DNA of 64,000 bases, from contig JASAMV010001328.1 of assembly GCA_030248065.1 (NCBI GenBank), positions 152,425-216,424 on the forward strand, in the 5' to 3' direction. This stretch comes from Rhynchonema sp. JSB1_4 (taxonomy: Eukaryota; Nematoda; Chromadorea; Monhysterida; Xyalidae). The notes under the pieces were generated by a model. That model ran no database searches. It was not told the origin of the DNA and worked only from the letters and a program-made list of their open reading frames with translations. Positions 1-12,599 of this stretch are shown one piece after another (the first letter of the stretch is position 1; each line of letters begins with the position of its first letter). Position numbers and translations under genes: made by a program.

Positions 1-644
1 CGTGAGCGTATTTTGTGTAATATTTGGCTTAAAATCGGCGAATTAAACATAAGCGCAAGATAAAAACGATTAATGTACACGCATCTTTCACAATTATCGC
101 CGTACCTGTGATTTGAACAGGCAAGTTTTGTGACACGAAATCCCCATCAGCCGCTTGTTGAATGAGATTTCACCGCGAAATTTCACCGATTCCAGCATAA
201 TGCTCAACGGTGCTGGAGTCCGGCAGAATTTACGTCCGAAGTAAGGTATACAGTCCCCGGTTTATTCTTTTGCAGATGATTTATGGTTATGGACATAAAA
301 TGTTGTACCAGATTCAATTATGCAACACCACATCTCTGCCTGCACTTCGTTTGTATACGTATATATACGTTTGTATACGTTCTTTGTTGAAGGATAATAA
401 TATGGCACGAGCAAAAAAGTTGGTCACTGAGTACCACTGAATTAACGTGTGATTTCACACTGACGAGAAGTTGGCATGAGAATAACTATACTGTTAACCA
501 ATTTTATATGTTCTGCACTAGGCTAGCCAACATTTACCAAAGTCGACTTTGGTTAGCCGCATAATACAACGCAGCTGTAAGTCTGAATCGATGATGACTC
601 TGTAAGTAGTATGCGCATTTTACACTGGAATTCAAACAGATGTT

Positions 645-915
645 GTGGACCGAAAAGTACCTGGACCGAAAAGCACCTGGACCGAAAGGTACCTGGACCG
701 AAAAGTACCAGGACCGAAAGGTACCTGGACCGAAAAGTACCTGGACCGAAAGGTACCTGGACCGAAAAGTACCTGGACCGAAAAGTACCTGGACTTAAAT
801 GTACATGGACCGAAAGGTACTTGGACCGTAAAGTGAGTGGACCGAAAAGCACCTGGACCGAAAGGTTACATGGACCGAAAAGTCCTGTGGACCGAAAAGT
901 ACGCTGGACCGAAAA
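645..915. repeat. 16-bp minisatellite (about 17 units)
   Basis: Tandem array of a 16-base unit, CTGGACCGAAAAGTAC, with A/G variation at the ninth to tenth bases (GAAAAG/GAAAGG) and degeneration towards the right end. The open frames here, such as repeated WTEKYLDRK, are by-products of the repeat and not genes. The rest of 1-640 holds no recognisable gene. Confidence 0.9.
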
Positions 916-1018
916 GATACGGAATCATTTTAAGCCAGGCGTTCCGCTTGATAATCGGATCTGCTTGCTTGTATGACTTCTTTTAGTAATGGATATCAAC
1001 AAGCGATTTAGGTAGATA

Positions 1019-1212
1019 CTAGACGGGACCCGTGCCTACGGCCCGGTTACAGCGCCGCGCCCGTGCCGTGCCCCCCCCCCCCCCCCGAAGACCCGTTTAG
1101 CATACCCAAAGCTACCCGTGAAAATTGACCCGTCCGCCCTTCCGAGGGAGGGGGCCACAGACACACACACAGACATACTGTACGTCTTCCTGTTTTAGTA
1201 GTACAGATTGAT
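1019..1212 (+). mobile_element. RTE-like retroelement tail (non-autonomous)
   Basis: Begins ACTAGACGGGACCCGTGCC, passes through a poly-C run (about 1071-1086), then GAAGACCCGTTTAGCATACCC, GAGGGAGGGGGCCACAGAC, a CA-rich stretch, and ends TTCCTGTTTTAGTAGTACAG. The same module recurs at 61411-62237. The end with CA-rich repeats then TTTTAGTAGTA resembles 3' ends of RTE-type LINEs or their SINE derivatives; assignment to RTE is inference. Confidence 0.55.
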
Positions 1213-1429
1213 GCATCCAGTTCCGACCAGCGTTTTTTTTGTTAGAACGCGTCAAATCTGCCTATAGGTATAATTTTTGGGCTGTTCGAAATAGGTTGGT
1301 GTGAAATTTATAAGCAAAAAATACCGATCCAGGAAGAAAGCCGCTCGGACAAGAACCGATCCGATCACTAAGTTTGATACAGGTCCACATCACCGTAAAA
1401 GTTGATAAATTTGTAACATGTAACCCACT

Positions 1430-4400
1430 GGCGACAGGTATGTCATCTGTGTACATCGCTTCACCAGTGACTTGGATGTCGGCATTCAAATGTTGGATTG
1501 GTCGATGGACAGGGTTGGAGTCGGCTTGGGCGCTGGGCGCATCCTGAGCATTGACTGTGGATTGAATGTTTCGCACATTTCACAGCCAGATTATGCACGT
1601 TATTGTTGGGAGCCAGAGTGCTGTTGTTCCAAAATCACCCACTCAACGCATAACGAACGCTTCAGCAACACACGTAACAAACAAACTCACGTTGTAAATT
1701 TGTGTGTGTCGGATCACGTCATTGTCTTGGCTGAGGTCCAGATTTGGCATTGACTGAAGATACATCAACGGCATTATTTACTGTAGCCCACGTTGAAGCA
1801 TCAGAGATAGGCAAATCTGACCTTGCTTTCTCCAACTTTATGGCACAATTCGGTGAAAAACTTGAACAAAAACGACAGACACAAAGTTTGACGGAATTTC
1901 TCCATTCCGCCGGGTACCCCGGGAGGCAGACTGATCTCGGTGGATAGACAGTCCAACGCACAGTCGAGGGTACACGGCGTGAGGGGCCTGTATGGGTTGA
2001 TTCGTGGTGTTTCATATGCACATTGATGAAATTTGCGCGCAGTTATATCAGGGCCCGGTCACATGATTTTTTGACGTGGGCATAGTCCGTACTTCATTCC
2101 AACAAGTTGCTCTTTCCAAGTCCTCCAAGAAATAAGTTGTAGCTAGGTATGGTCGATGTTATGCAGTTCCCGAGCAATCACAGTAATTTTTATGCAAAAT
2201 TCCTGCACAGTCACTATGGACACTCACCTAAACCATTTATCTGACCGGACCGGACCCTAATGGCAACAATCTGTACTCAACTCGTAATTATTCTTGTTAT
2301 CATGCCCATCGAGCGAGCCAGGTAACCATTCCAAGAAACAAATCCGCACACTCACTTTCCCACCAACGCCTTAGCCGTTTGCAGCGCCATAACTGTGGTC
2401 GGCGCCATGCCACCAAAGGCCAATCGGCAGTCTTCGATCTTTGACTCATTTTCATCCAGTTTCACCCAAAATGCCGCGTTCACAATTGCTATGTCGTCTT
2501 CACGCCGTTGCGCTTGTTTGTACGCGCGGAAATACTCGTGCTGAAACATCAGATGTGAGACATTGTGGGCTTTGTGTGCGAGTGTGTGTTTTATGGTGCA
2601 GCTGCAGCCTTTTTTCCAGCGGAGAAACGAATTTCTCTGATGAACAACTCTAAGCGATTTCACACATGTATGTCACACTGTTACAAAAGTACCCCCCAAG
2701 CCAGAGTTTGAAGGTGCGATTTCAAGTCGCATGGGAACAAAATAATAAAACATTTTTCTCCTACAATACTTGGACATGGTCGATGCCAGGGAAACGAAAT
2801 GAATGTAGAAAATGAAATATGTAACTATTGTTCAAAAACCAATTTATTTATATTTAGTACTGTAGCGCCAAATTAAGAAAACAAATTACCAAAATATAAA
2901 CAAATTCGCAACCGAACCTGTTGAAGCAGTGGTATCGTAATCGCAGTGATCACTTCGTCCGGTTGCAGTCGCGTCGTTCGATATTTGACGAAAAACTTCT
3001 CGTCCATCTGGACTTCCTTCATTCCTCGCGAGTAACTCTCCACATACAGCACGGCACGTGCGGCCAGCCAAACTTGGTTCAAATCTGAGATGGGACTCGC
3101 CGTTGCGATGTTGCCGGCGATGTTCTGAACATAGAATTGTAAAAATCGAGTGAGAACCCCTAATTACTGTATTTATTATTTTCTACCAAAATCGAAAAAC
3201 ACTGAAAATATCTGAAACATCACCAACAGCCATGCTGCGCACGTGTATGCCAGCAAACCAGTGCAGCATCTCGCAGATTGCGTCCAAAATGCCGCGCTGT
3301 GACTCTGAAGATGCAGCAGAATATCATTACCTGAATTAGCAAGCTGACTTCCTGAAAAAAGTACAGTATACCTATGACAGTATCCCGATAATCCTCGATA
3401 ACGTCCTGCATCTCAGTCAGACTGTACCCAGCGCCAATCGTTATCGCTGCGTCACTTTTGCGTGCGTATCGCAAATCGGTCGCATTACGGTATCCAATAA
3501 AGGTACGGTATCGAAGGCCTTTCTGACGTATTTCAAGGCCTGAACACAATTTGAAAGAAATATCAGAGATTTTTCATCAGAGATAATGCAAATGAAAAGA
3601 AACGTCCGTACGCCGACCAATTTCAGTATTGCCAAAAACCAGTTTTGCATCGGGACACTGATGTTTCAATTCCAATATCTGCCTGAATCTGACGGTATCG
3701 TGCCAGGTGACGCCTTGGTGAGTTACGGTAAGTTTCTTGCTGAACCCACCCTCCTTGTGCGCCAGCTACAAAGTGATCTTTCCACATTTTTATGCGAAAT
3801 ATACCCATGATAGATTTTCAATCAAATTATACCTAATGCAGATTATCCTGAACTTACGCTCAAGTCTGCCGGGAAAATGGTGTCCTGTGTTGGATCATAG
3901 GGCATCAGGGCTGGCTTGCTGTCGAGAATCTGAAAAGCGAACTCGAACACTATTTGTTTGAGATGTAGTTTGATTTCACTCCTCCACCCATTCCCACAGC
4001 TGTTGTACATCAACCAACGCAAAATGGAATGCCTCCCGCCACAACATTGTCAAAGTATGCATGCAGTAGCCGTTCTTTCAGGGCATGTGTACAGTATATA
4101 CTTCCTGCACTTGTATTTGCTGTCTGTGCTGCATGTGACTTTTTTGTTAGATTGTCTACGTACCAACGTTGTTATGGCTCGTAAACACCCATGAATTTCG
4201 ATTTGATTGATTCCACAAGACTATACCATGCCAATGTTTCGTATTAGACGCCGATATGCCGGCGCAGTTGATGACATTACTATTGTTTTCGACTCTATTC
4301 TGCATAAACAAGCCAGTAAGTCACAACGCATTTGTCAAACTGGCTTGTTGTGTAGTTGTCAACGCTTGACGGTGTGCGCTGACGAAGCCGTCAGTACATA

Positions 4401-7400
4401 TAAGCCGTCAAACTGCACTGGAAACAGCATTGGCATAAAAGCCATGTCTGGCCATGAACTCGAACAATGAATTATTCGAACTGTAAGGCGACAACCAATG
4501 AGAATGTCGGAGACAATCAAGCAGCGACATGCTGATCGGCTCCAGGCCACAGAAAAAACAAAATGACACTGTTGCGAATTTTGCGCTCAAATAGCAAGTT
4601 TTCCATCAAAAGATCAAAAAACTATCGAAAGTCGGTCTCCGGAAAATTTCAACTGCCGCTGTCGACGTATTTTGTCGGTCGGGCATCGGTACACTTTTCA
4701 AACAAGCGTGCGTGTTAGTTGTTTTGGAGCGCACGCGACTGTTTCGGTCAGTTTTGGTAGACGGCCAACAATACGATTATTCGTTACGAGTCCATTTATT
4801 TAGCGGAATGTTGTCACCATGGTAATGTGGTAAACAGATATTTGTTTTGCGCCATTGCTGCCGTCTATCCTGGCGGCTCAAACTCGACAGTTGGCAGAGA
4901 CCTAATACCGTACATCACAAACGTCGAATTAATCCTCCGTTGTGGTTCTGGTCCGCGACGACTTATATGTAGGAGGCAAAATATCGCCCTTAGCACCCAA
5001 CTCTTGTTTATACCGTAAAGGGATATCATCGCACTTGGCGGGCAACGACTGACAAATAAATTACTGCAAATTACCGCCAATTACTGCAATCAAAATGATC
5101 ACTGCATTTTTTCGCACCACTATACTGTGCGCAGTTCTGGTGTCACCAATAATCAATCGTGTGTTCAGTGTGGCCGTGGGTTGGTTGCTGGTCAACATTG
5201 TGCTCGATGCGGATTGAAGAAATACAATTTTTTTCATTCAGACGAACAATCTTGCAATGCGCAAAGCTCATTTTCGCACTACTACAAGGGCAACTGTTTC
5301 ATACACGGGCCGCACAAATGCACTCAGGTACCGATGGGCGGAAAACTATTTTTGCACACTCATTTCACCGCATAAACGGTTGACGTAAGTATCCGAACTT
5401 GTTAAATGTGAGCAGAACTTGAGCGATCATGCTGACACAATCTGATCTGCGCGCTCTTTGTAATATGGTCGCGCATGTGGAAAAAGTAGCGTTTTGGGAC
5501 TTGGTTGTGGACATGAAGATATCAAAATACACATTCTTCCATGAAGTTGTTCCAATATTGAGTTTGTTCAATGTTTACCGGATATTTGAGGCCGAAGTGG
5601 ATTCGGATCCGAACGGTTGTTGCAACGCGTTTGATAATGGTTGGCCTGCGTTCCTTGCAAGCGATAGCATTCTTCTGCGTTTGAACGGGTTGGGATTGGT
5701 GAGTGTTGGAATTTAATCAATTATCGAAGGTCAAATCGAGGAGAACTTGCACTAATAATTCTGAATTCCAGCCTCGATTTTGGACCCGAACGGCCGGTCG
5801 TCGGTACAACATGACGGCTGGTCAGACCTACTACTGGGAATGGTTGAATAAGGACGGGGTGCGCCTACCTTTCAATCAGGCCTTGGTAGATGTGAGTCAC
5901 AGTTCATTTTGAGTATGAAAGAATGGCAGAAAAGTATTTTGATCGTTAAACACCATTTCAGGCTCGCTGGGTAAACGCCGGTGACGCAAACCTACAACAT
6001 TATGGCATCTTGGGCGGCTCTCCATTGCAGGGGACAAAAATCTATGGTTGAACTTGGACTACATGCTCTGTCAATACAGTGGGTCACTTTTCATTGCACT
6101 GGAGTTGTAAAACCGTTTTGCCGTGAACATGGTGAAATGTACTTCCAGCTCTGTCGCTGACAATTGTTTGAAAATTGAACGTTGCAGAAAGCTCTCGCTT
6201 TCAATACTCATCGCGCAAGAATACGGCGCGCAACGGTGGCACACTCGCCATTTACACCAATATGGCCAACATTCACAAATGCATAATCGCATGTCATCAC
6301 AACATACCGTGTGTGGCGCTCACGTGGATTAAAGGATCGGGTTAGCGAACTTTAGTATAATGTTTTTAAATGTATCTAATACACATTGTTATGGTCATTC
6401 TTGCAACTCAGGCACCTGCCGTTTGCACTTCGAGGTTGAGGATGAGCAGCTCTATGGCACGATTGTAGCTCAATCAGGTGCTGAATATTTTGACATGCAC
6501 TGATGTCGACTTCAGCATAAACGACGATTAAGTTTTATATTGATTGCTTCCTATAACGAGCGCAATTGAATATCCTAATAACATTCATCTTTGAATTTTA
6601 TTTTTAATATATTGCTGCTGTTTGTTGCTATTCAATTTTTTGTCGTTATATTATGCGTTTTGCAATCTGTGTGGACTCCGTCTCTTTGAGGCAAATTATT
6701 GTGCATAACTTGTTGCTGATGTTGTACTTACGGTGTCTGATTTTCGCTACGCCTGTAAATGATGCATGTGTTCGGTGCGCAGTTTTGGGTCAGACAAAGA
6801 GGCCCTTGTGGGCCCTTGTCATTGAAAGGCTGTAAAACTCATATATTGCGCTGCCGAGCATGGCACCACACATACATTGCGTGTACATGCAGTACGTGTA
6901 CTGCAACGCATGGCACCTGACCTACAAAGAGTACTTTGTATAATAAGGTTTTGAGTATCATTTACGTGAATAAAATTTTAGTTTTGCTTTCGCCTGACGC
7001 CTGCGCCTTTTGATGGCACGTTCTTGTTTCCGTGGCAATAGGGGTGCTGGTCCGTGCCGTTGTACGGTAATGCCCGCCCAGGTTACCAACGAGTGCCAGC
7101 TCCTTGACCACAATTGGTGTCCACGTCAATTTTATTTCGAATATTGTGCACGCCAATGTACGTAAACCCAGTTTAAAAAGTTTCAACATTTCGGCGACAA
7201 TACCGGGAGATATTTTACAGTACAATTTGCAGGCAATGATCGGCGTACGTTTTGACATCCCGTCGGTGTGCACAGTTCTAGCATCAACGCTGGTTAACGT
7301 CGTATGGACTGTGGCAGTGGGTTAGTGAGTTCATACGCTCCTATAACTATACATAGTGACCATCAAACCTCAAAAGTTATTCCCAAATTTATTTGACGCT

Positions 7401-10400
7401 TTCAGACGAACAATCTTGTCAGGACCAGGGATTGTTTTCGCACTATTACAAATGCAACTGTTTACATGGACTACACAAATTTATACACATGTTTACATTT
7501 ACTATTTACATGGACCGCACAAATGCACCCAGGTGTACTGTAGTCAGTTTATATTTTTGAGTTGCTACGCCTTAGAGCGCAAGCCAAGCTCGCCACTCGC
7601 CCGCCGATGACAAAATTTACCATTATTAATTAGCTGTCAACTTTTTTACACAGTACATTCTCGTCAGTTTCTTTCATCATTCGTATCAGTTTTGACATTG
7701 TGAGAGTACGAAGAGGCTACGCGTTTGAAATGTCGCCTATCAGGACATTGTCGCGCGCATGTAGGACATCGCATATTAGGACGTTGTTACGCGCATGAAG
7801 ATGGTAGCGCATCGTGACATAAGTGGTATGTAGTTGCGCGCATTAGTATCGTCGTCACGCGTAATGTGCCACATCAGATGTGCAGCGTAATAATATGTAC
7901 TCCATACCAGTGGTTTTTTAAAAAAAATTTTTTTTCATTAAAAAAAATTTTTTTTAAAAAAAAATTCGTTCCAAAAGTTAAAAAATTTTTTTTTATTATT
8001 TCAAAATTCGAAATTTCTCTATTTTTTTTTGCTCTAAAAGTGCTATTTTTGCATAAAAATTGCTACTGTTGACATCATCCGACCCTACCATGGGTGTATT
8101 GGGTGCCATAATCGTTGTTTTGTGGCATCTAGACATAGTGCACACACTCACATGGCCTCTATGATTACACATGTACATGTGACTGGGTGGGCATGCATTT
8201 ATCCATGCAACAGACCCGAAAGCAGTGATTCGGTGCGATATTCACTCTATATTTACACTGTTTGTCACATATTTGCATTGGTCGTGTACCAAGAGGCAAT
8301 AGTTTCACCCAAATTTACCGTCTTGAGTGTCACAAAGCCACACCAAGGCACCCACACCACGTGGGGGAAGTGTACGGGTGTGTACCTGACTACTGTTGGT
8401 ACTCATTGACCATTGTTTAGTATTGTTTTCGTATCGTGAGTGCTTTATATGCACTTACCACACGTTATGGAAGAAAAATGCCACTATTTTTTGCTTTAGC
8501 GCTCGTTTTTTTCGTTTCTGGCAGTTTTTGGCTGGAATAAAAAAAATTTTTTGTAAATTAAAAAATTTTTTTTAAAAAAATGGGGTTTGAATAAAAATTT
8601 TTTTTTTATTAACCACTGCTCCATACAATCTGCTGAGGGAATTCTAGGCTCAAGTGGATGCCGATCCTGTCAGTTGTTGCAATGCCTTTGACAATGGATG
8701 GCCTGCCTTTTTGGCAAGTGACAGCATTCTGCAGCGATTGAACGATGCTGGACTGGTGAGTTGCAACCACTAAACTGAGTGAGTTTGAGAATTTGAAGGT
8801 AACCATTACAAATTTTAAACAGTTTTTGGGTAAGGTGAGGCCCCCCACAGGTGGGACCAACGGCCGGGTGGTGGTACAACAATAGGGCCTGGGGGACATT
8901 CCACCGGGAAAGGGAGAAAAAAGAAGGAGGACACATACCGACGCAACAAGCTTTTGGCGGTGGGAGGTTGGGCAACTGACCCACCTACAGCAACAACAGG
9001 TAAAGCGTAACGTAAAGGAATTGCAAATCGCCCGCTTTTTCTCCTTCTAAATGGCTTTTTTTTTGTTTAGTTTGCGCGTCGGACTGTTTTGACACGCACA
9101 TCAATTCATTGATGAAATCAGATTCGAAGCATCGTCCGGAGCGGATGTCCGTTTCCAATAAAATCAAATTACGTGCACAATTCTTAAAAAGGAGTTACAC
9201 CGCGTCATACATTACACAGATTTAGGCATGGTGGTATGGCACGGGGGCTGATAACCTGAAGCACTACGGTATCTTGGGCGGTGCGCCGTTGGAATGCTCA
9301 AATCTATGGGAGGGCGTCGATTACATGCTCTGTCAATACAGTTTGGCAGATTAGTCTCCTTTATTGCGTTTATTTTTAAGATGAAAGATTTCAAGTCTGC
9401 AGGGAAACAAACGCGTTTGCGTTTAGTTTTTCATACTCGCCGGATAAAAAGAAGCCCCACTTCTGCACTTGCAGGAGGCACCCGTTTTCAATATTCATCG
9501 CGTAAAAGTACGGCGCGCAACGGTGGCACACTCGCCATTTACACCAATATGGCCAACATTCACAAATGCATAAACGCATGCCATCACAACATGCCGTGTG
9601 TGGCGTTCACGTGGATTAAAGGATCGGGTTAGCGAATTTTTGGAATGTCTTGTGATGCTTCAATAAAGTGGATGACACACGGAAATTTTTAAGAAAACTT
9701 TATGTTTGCAGGCACCTGTCACTTGCATTTCGAAATTGAGGATGAGGAAGTCTACGGCATAAGGCCGGTCTCACAATGTAGCGGGTTAGCGGGTTAGCGG
9801 ATTAGCGGGCCAGCTTTTCACGCCCGCTTTTGCTCTCACATGCAAAATCTGAAAAGCGGGTTAGCGGGTCTGCCTATAAGCCGCCCGCTAATCCGCTAAT
9901 CCGCAACCCGCAGTTGCTCTCACAATGTAAGCGGAGGCAGAAATGCGGGTGAAACTCTGGGTCATCCATTTGTTCAATTTACCAGTATTTATTTTACTTA
10001 TCCGCTTTCCCAAGTTCTCTGGAACTACATACATGTTGTATATACTTATGTAATTTATGGAACAGTTTGCTACCCGAAGAATAGGATAACACAAAGGCGC
10101 ACGGGCGCTGCTCTTTTTCACTTGCTCAAAGTGGTCTTGCTTTGTCCAATCTCCCGGCACAAAACACAGATTAACGCCCATCCGCCATGTTGTCCGATAA
10201 AGTTCCACAGGCACAGTTCTGACCGTGCCTCTGGTTGTACCTTGCCATATCTACCCAGCACCTGTCACGATACAAATCTACCCATGTACATGTAGGTACA
10301 GTCGACCCTCTCTATAGTGAACCTCCACATAGTGAATCTGTAGTGAACGACAGTTTGGGTCCCAATTTGCCGTTGACCTCCAGATTGCTGCTCTGCATAG

Positions 10401-12564
10401 CGAACGTAGGTTCAGTGAACCATGAATGCAGCGCTTCAAAATGTGGTGTGGTATGACACACAGAAACAATAGCAACTGCAGCATTACGCGCAGTCCCACC
10501 TTGCTGTATCAAGGTTCTTCGGTTCTTCAACGGCAACTTCGGTTCTTTTGCTTATTTTCATAATAAATTCTTAGAAATACATATGCTGATAATCATTCAT
10601 CGGTCAAACCTGGACACGAAAATTGGTAGATAATGACAGGAAAGACTGTTTCTAATCGTCCATCAGTTACAAAAATGTCTTCAGTGAAAGCAGCATGTTT
10701 GATTACCTACGGGAGCACATTTTAATGCTCTGATAATGTTTTGGAAACAAATTGTAAGCTTCTGAACATGCGCCTCCATTGCTAACCCGCAAAAAATAGA
10801 ACCAGTCCTAATCGTAAAAAGCGGATTAGCGGACCCGCTAATCCGCTAACCCGCGAATTTACATGACATTGTGAGAGCACACGCGGGAGCGGATTAGCGG
10901 GTTAGCGGGCGGGGAATCTCGGGTTGCGACCCGCTAATCCGCTTTTTAGGTTGTGAGAGCAAAAAGCGGGCGCATGTCGCCCGCTAATCCGCTAACCCGC
11001 GTGCTATGTGAGACCGGCCTAACTGTGACGCAAAGCGGAGCGGAATATTTTGATATGCATTGACCATGTTCTTGGGTGGGAGCTGGGATGCATGATTCTC
11101 ATTGTAAAAATTTGAGTCGAAACATATGTGTACATAGCTTATGTATGGCTCCTGTGTATAGAAGGAGGTTTTCAACGTGTTTATTGTTTTGTTATTTTCG
11201 TTTGTTTCTCTGCGTCGTCACAATGCGAATATACAGTACCTTGTATATTAGGGTACAGTATGTGTGTAGGTGCAGTCGGTTTTTTGAGCTGATCCAAACG
11301 CTAGACAATGCCCCGGGTCTCGTCAGTTCAAGTTCAAATTCAAAATATGACCAACTATGTAAATGGCACCCAAATTATGTAGATACCAACTCACCTGTTT
11401 TCCATCGTTTGTGCCCGGTTTCGGCTCATGTCCCGGTTTCCAACTTTTGCAATCGCAGTTCCCACACCCTTCACCATTGGTCATAATATGTTGACAACAT
11501 GTACCGTTTGTCATTGAGTTCGCGCTATTCTAACAAAATTTTGAATTTTGTTATTTTCGACGGATGATTATTTGAATATTTCTGAATGTCCTGCTCACCG
11601 CGTCAGTATCAGGCGTGTCTGTTGTGAACGAATAAAACGCTTCCAGTATCGGACGGTAGCCGGTGCAGCGGCAAAGATTTCCTTAAAAGAGGAATGCATG
11701 TATGCACAGCCTTTTAAATTCGTTTGCAAATAGAACTGAACTGTTTGATGTTTGGGGCAAGAAAACAAAAGCGATGATCCTACCCTGCAGGGCCACATTA
11801 ACGTCATGTTTCGTGGGTTTGGGTTTGTTCCTCAACAGTGTGTACATGGCCATCACGAAACCGGGCGTACAGAAACCACATTGCGAACCGTGAAGCGCTG
11901 AAATACCGTTCAAGTTGTTTCTTGAGATATAATTAGTAAAAAAAACATCACTCGCAGAATTGCGGTCGGAAACACACGACTGTAATTCTGATTGCCCATA
12001 TCGTGAGCGATGTCGAATCAAGGGATACATTTAAAACTGTACATCCAAATATGCCAGCAACCAAAAATTGTTTCACCCGTTAGTCTTTGCTGCACGGCAT
12101 GAGGCCGCTTGTAATTGCCGATTCCCTCAACAGTGGTTACTGCCTGTCCATGCATTGACAGAATCGGGGTAAGACATGCATTCACTGAGTAGTGACTGAA
12201 ACATCATTAAGGGTATAAAAATTGCAATTGGTACAAAAAGTTTAATATTTGGATATTTATTAAAAGATAACTTAACCGAATTTTCCCGTCCTTATCTATC
12301 GCCGACACCATCACCGTGCACGCGCCACAACCGCCTTCATTGCAGCCGATTTTGGTGCCCGTCAGGCGCACTGCAATTGGAAATTTCGGGTAAATGTTGA
12401 ACTTGTAGGAGTATTACTCAATTTGAAATTAAAATGTAAAATGTCTCACATTTATTCCTCAGGTAGTGTGCCAATGACCAGGTTGGATCGACGTTATTAT
12501 CCGCTACGCGACTGCCGTTGACGTAGAAAATGAACACGGACCGCGAGGGGGACAGACTGGGCAT
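1430..12564 (-). CDS. XDH: xanthine dehydrogenase/oxidase, 5' two-thirds of gene (14 exons), 3' end off window
   Basis: Molybdo-flavoenzyme that oxidises hypoxanthine and xanthine to urate in purine breakdown. Exons on the minus strand: 12450-12564, 12277-12370, 12077-12195, 11784-11897, 11599-11681, 11395-11529, 3858-3929, 3618-3735, 3372-3539, 3228-3304, 2918-3124, 2356-2540, 1822-1987 and about 1430-1543; all junction phases agree (the last donor is uncertain). The first exons give a plant-type 2Fe-2S domain ([12 protein letters not shown]) and the second cluster (SQCGFCTPG, then [10 protein letters not shown]). Later exons give the FAD domain ([26 protein letters not shown]). The last exon reaches the start of the molybdopterin half ([10 protein letters not shown]). 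About 590 of the roughly 1,330 residues usual for the family are present; no further exon is seen between 1 and 1260, so the rest lies to the left. The start ATG at 12564 is the first in frame before the 2Fe-2S domain. Intron 6 (3930-11394) contains two lectin genes in antisense. Confidence 0.93.
3930..5094. other. intron sequence, no feature recognised
   Basis: Part of the long xanthine dehydrogenase intron, between its exon 7 and lectin copy A. I see no exon, repeat array or transposon end here. The stretch 4300-4400 contains a short imperfect inverted repeat only. Confidence 0.5.
5095..6503 (+). pseudogene. secreted C-type lectin + PAN/apple protein, copy A, frameshifted
   Basis: Seven exons: 5095-5179 (signal peptide with a hydrophobic core), 5242-5327 ([17 protein letters not shown], lectin N-terminal strand), 5591-5698 ([17 protein letters not shown]), 5772-5891 (W-rich loop with [14 protein letters not shown]), 5962-6078 (ending DYMLCQY, the usual last lectin strand), 6188-6340 and 6412-6503 (PAN/apple domain; cysteines in HKC-x3-C-x5-C and GTC-x-LHF). 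Exon lengths equal those of copy B except exon 5, which is 117 bases against 115 in copy B, so the frame is lost between GILGG and the LDYMLCQY end. It may be a pseudogene, an assembly indel, or use the AG inside exon 5 (about 6028). It lies wholly within an intron of the antisense xanthine dehydrogenase gene. Lectin plus PAN suggests secreted carbohydrate binding (immunity or adhesion); that role is inference. Confidence 0.75.
7910..8615. repeat. AT hairpin-type low-complexity elements
   Basis: Two blocks of alternating T and A runs (7915-8035 and 8538-8614) made of AAAAAATTTTTT-type inverted repeats, bracketing 500 bases without a recognisable gene. They look like the interiors of the AT-rich hAT-type elements found at 50087 and 61473, but terminal repeats are not identifiable here. 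Confidence 0.5.
9763..11019. mobile_element. PIF/Harbinger-like non-autonomous transposon with TAA target duplication
   Basis: Terminal inverted repeats GGCCGGTCTCACA at 9763 and its complement ending at 11019, flanked on both sides by TAA (9760-9762 and 11020-11022). The three-base TAA duplication with a GG-starting repeat is typical of the PIF/Harbinger superfamily. Subterminal regions are dense arrays of GCGGGTTAGCGG / GCGGATTAGCGG in both orientations (9779-9915 and 10815-11005), able to fold into long hairpins. No transposase is visible. The interior around 10300-10500 resembles another element fragment (CAGTCGACCCTCTCTATAGTG). It sits inside the last exon of lectin copy B. Confidence 0.85.
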
Positions 12565-12599
12565 GGTGTCCTGATGAACGATGATTATTCGCTGTTCGC

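Larger units (their letters stand above)
7236..11063 (+). pseudogene. C-type lectin + PAN/apple protein, copy B, disrupted by transposon
   Basis: Tandem paralogue of copy A. Exons: 7236-7320 (85 bases, same as A), 7406-7532 (41 bases longer than A because of an internal direct repeat of TTTACATGGAC; this breaks the frame), 8648-8755 (108, same), about 8848-8980 (a badly eroded version of the W-rich exon), 9226-9340 (intact, AWWYGTGAD to YMLCQY), 9475-9627 (153, same; PAN domain) and a last exon split into 9712-9762 and 11023-11063 by a 1,257-base transposon. The two halves sum to 92 bases, exactly the length of copy A's last exon, and rejoin in frame to end GAEYFDMH. With three independent lesions this copy is almost certainly dead. 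It is nested antisense in the same xanthine dehydrogenase intron. Confidence 0.8.

Noticed and set aside
611..976. 121-residue plus-strand open frame and its 99-residue antisense partner
   Set aside because: Both are translations of the 16-bp minisatellite; the repeated WTEKYLDRK pattern follows from the DNA period.
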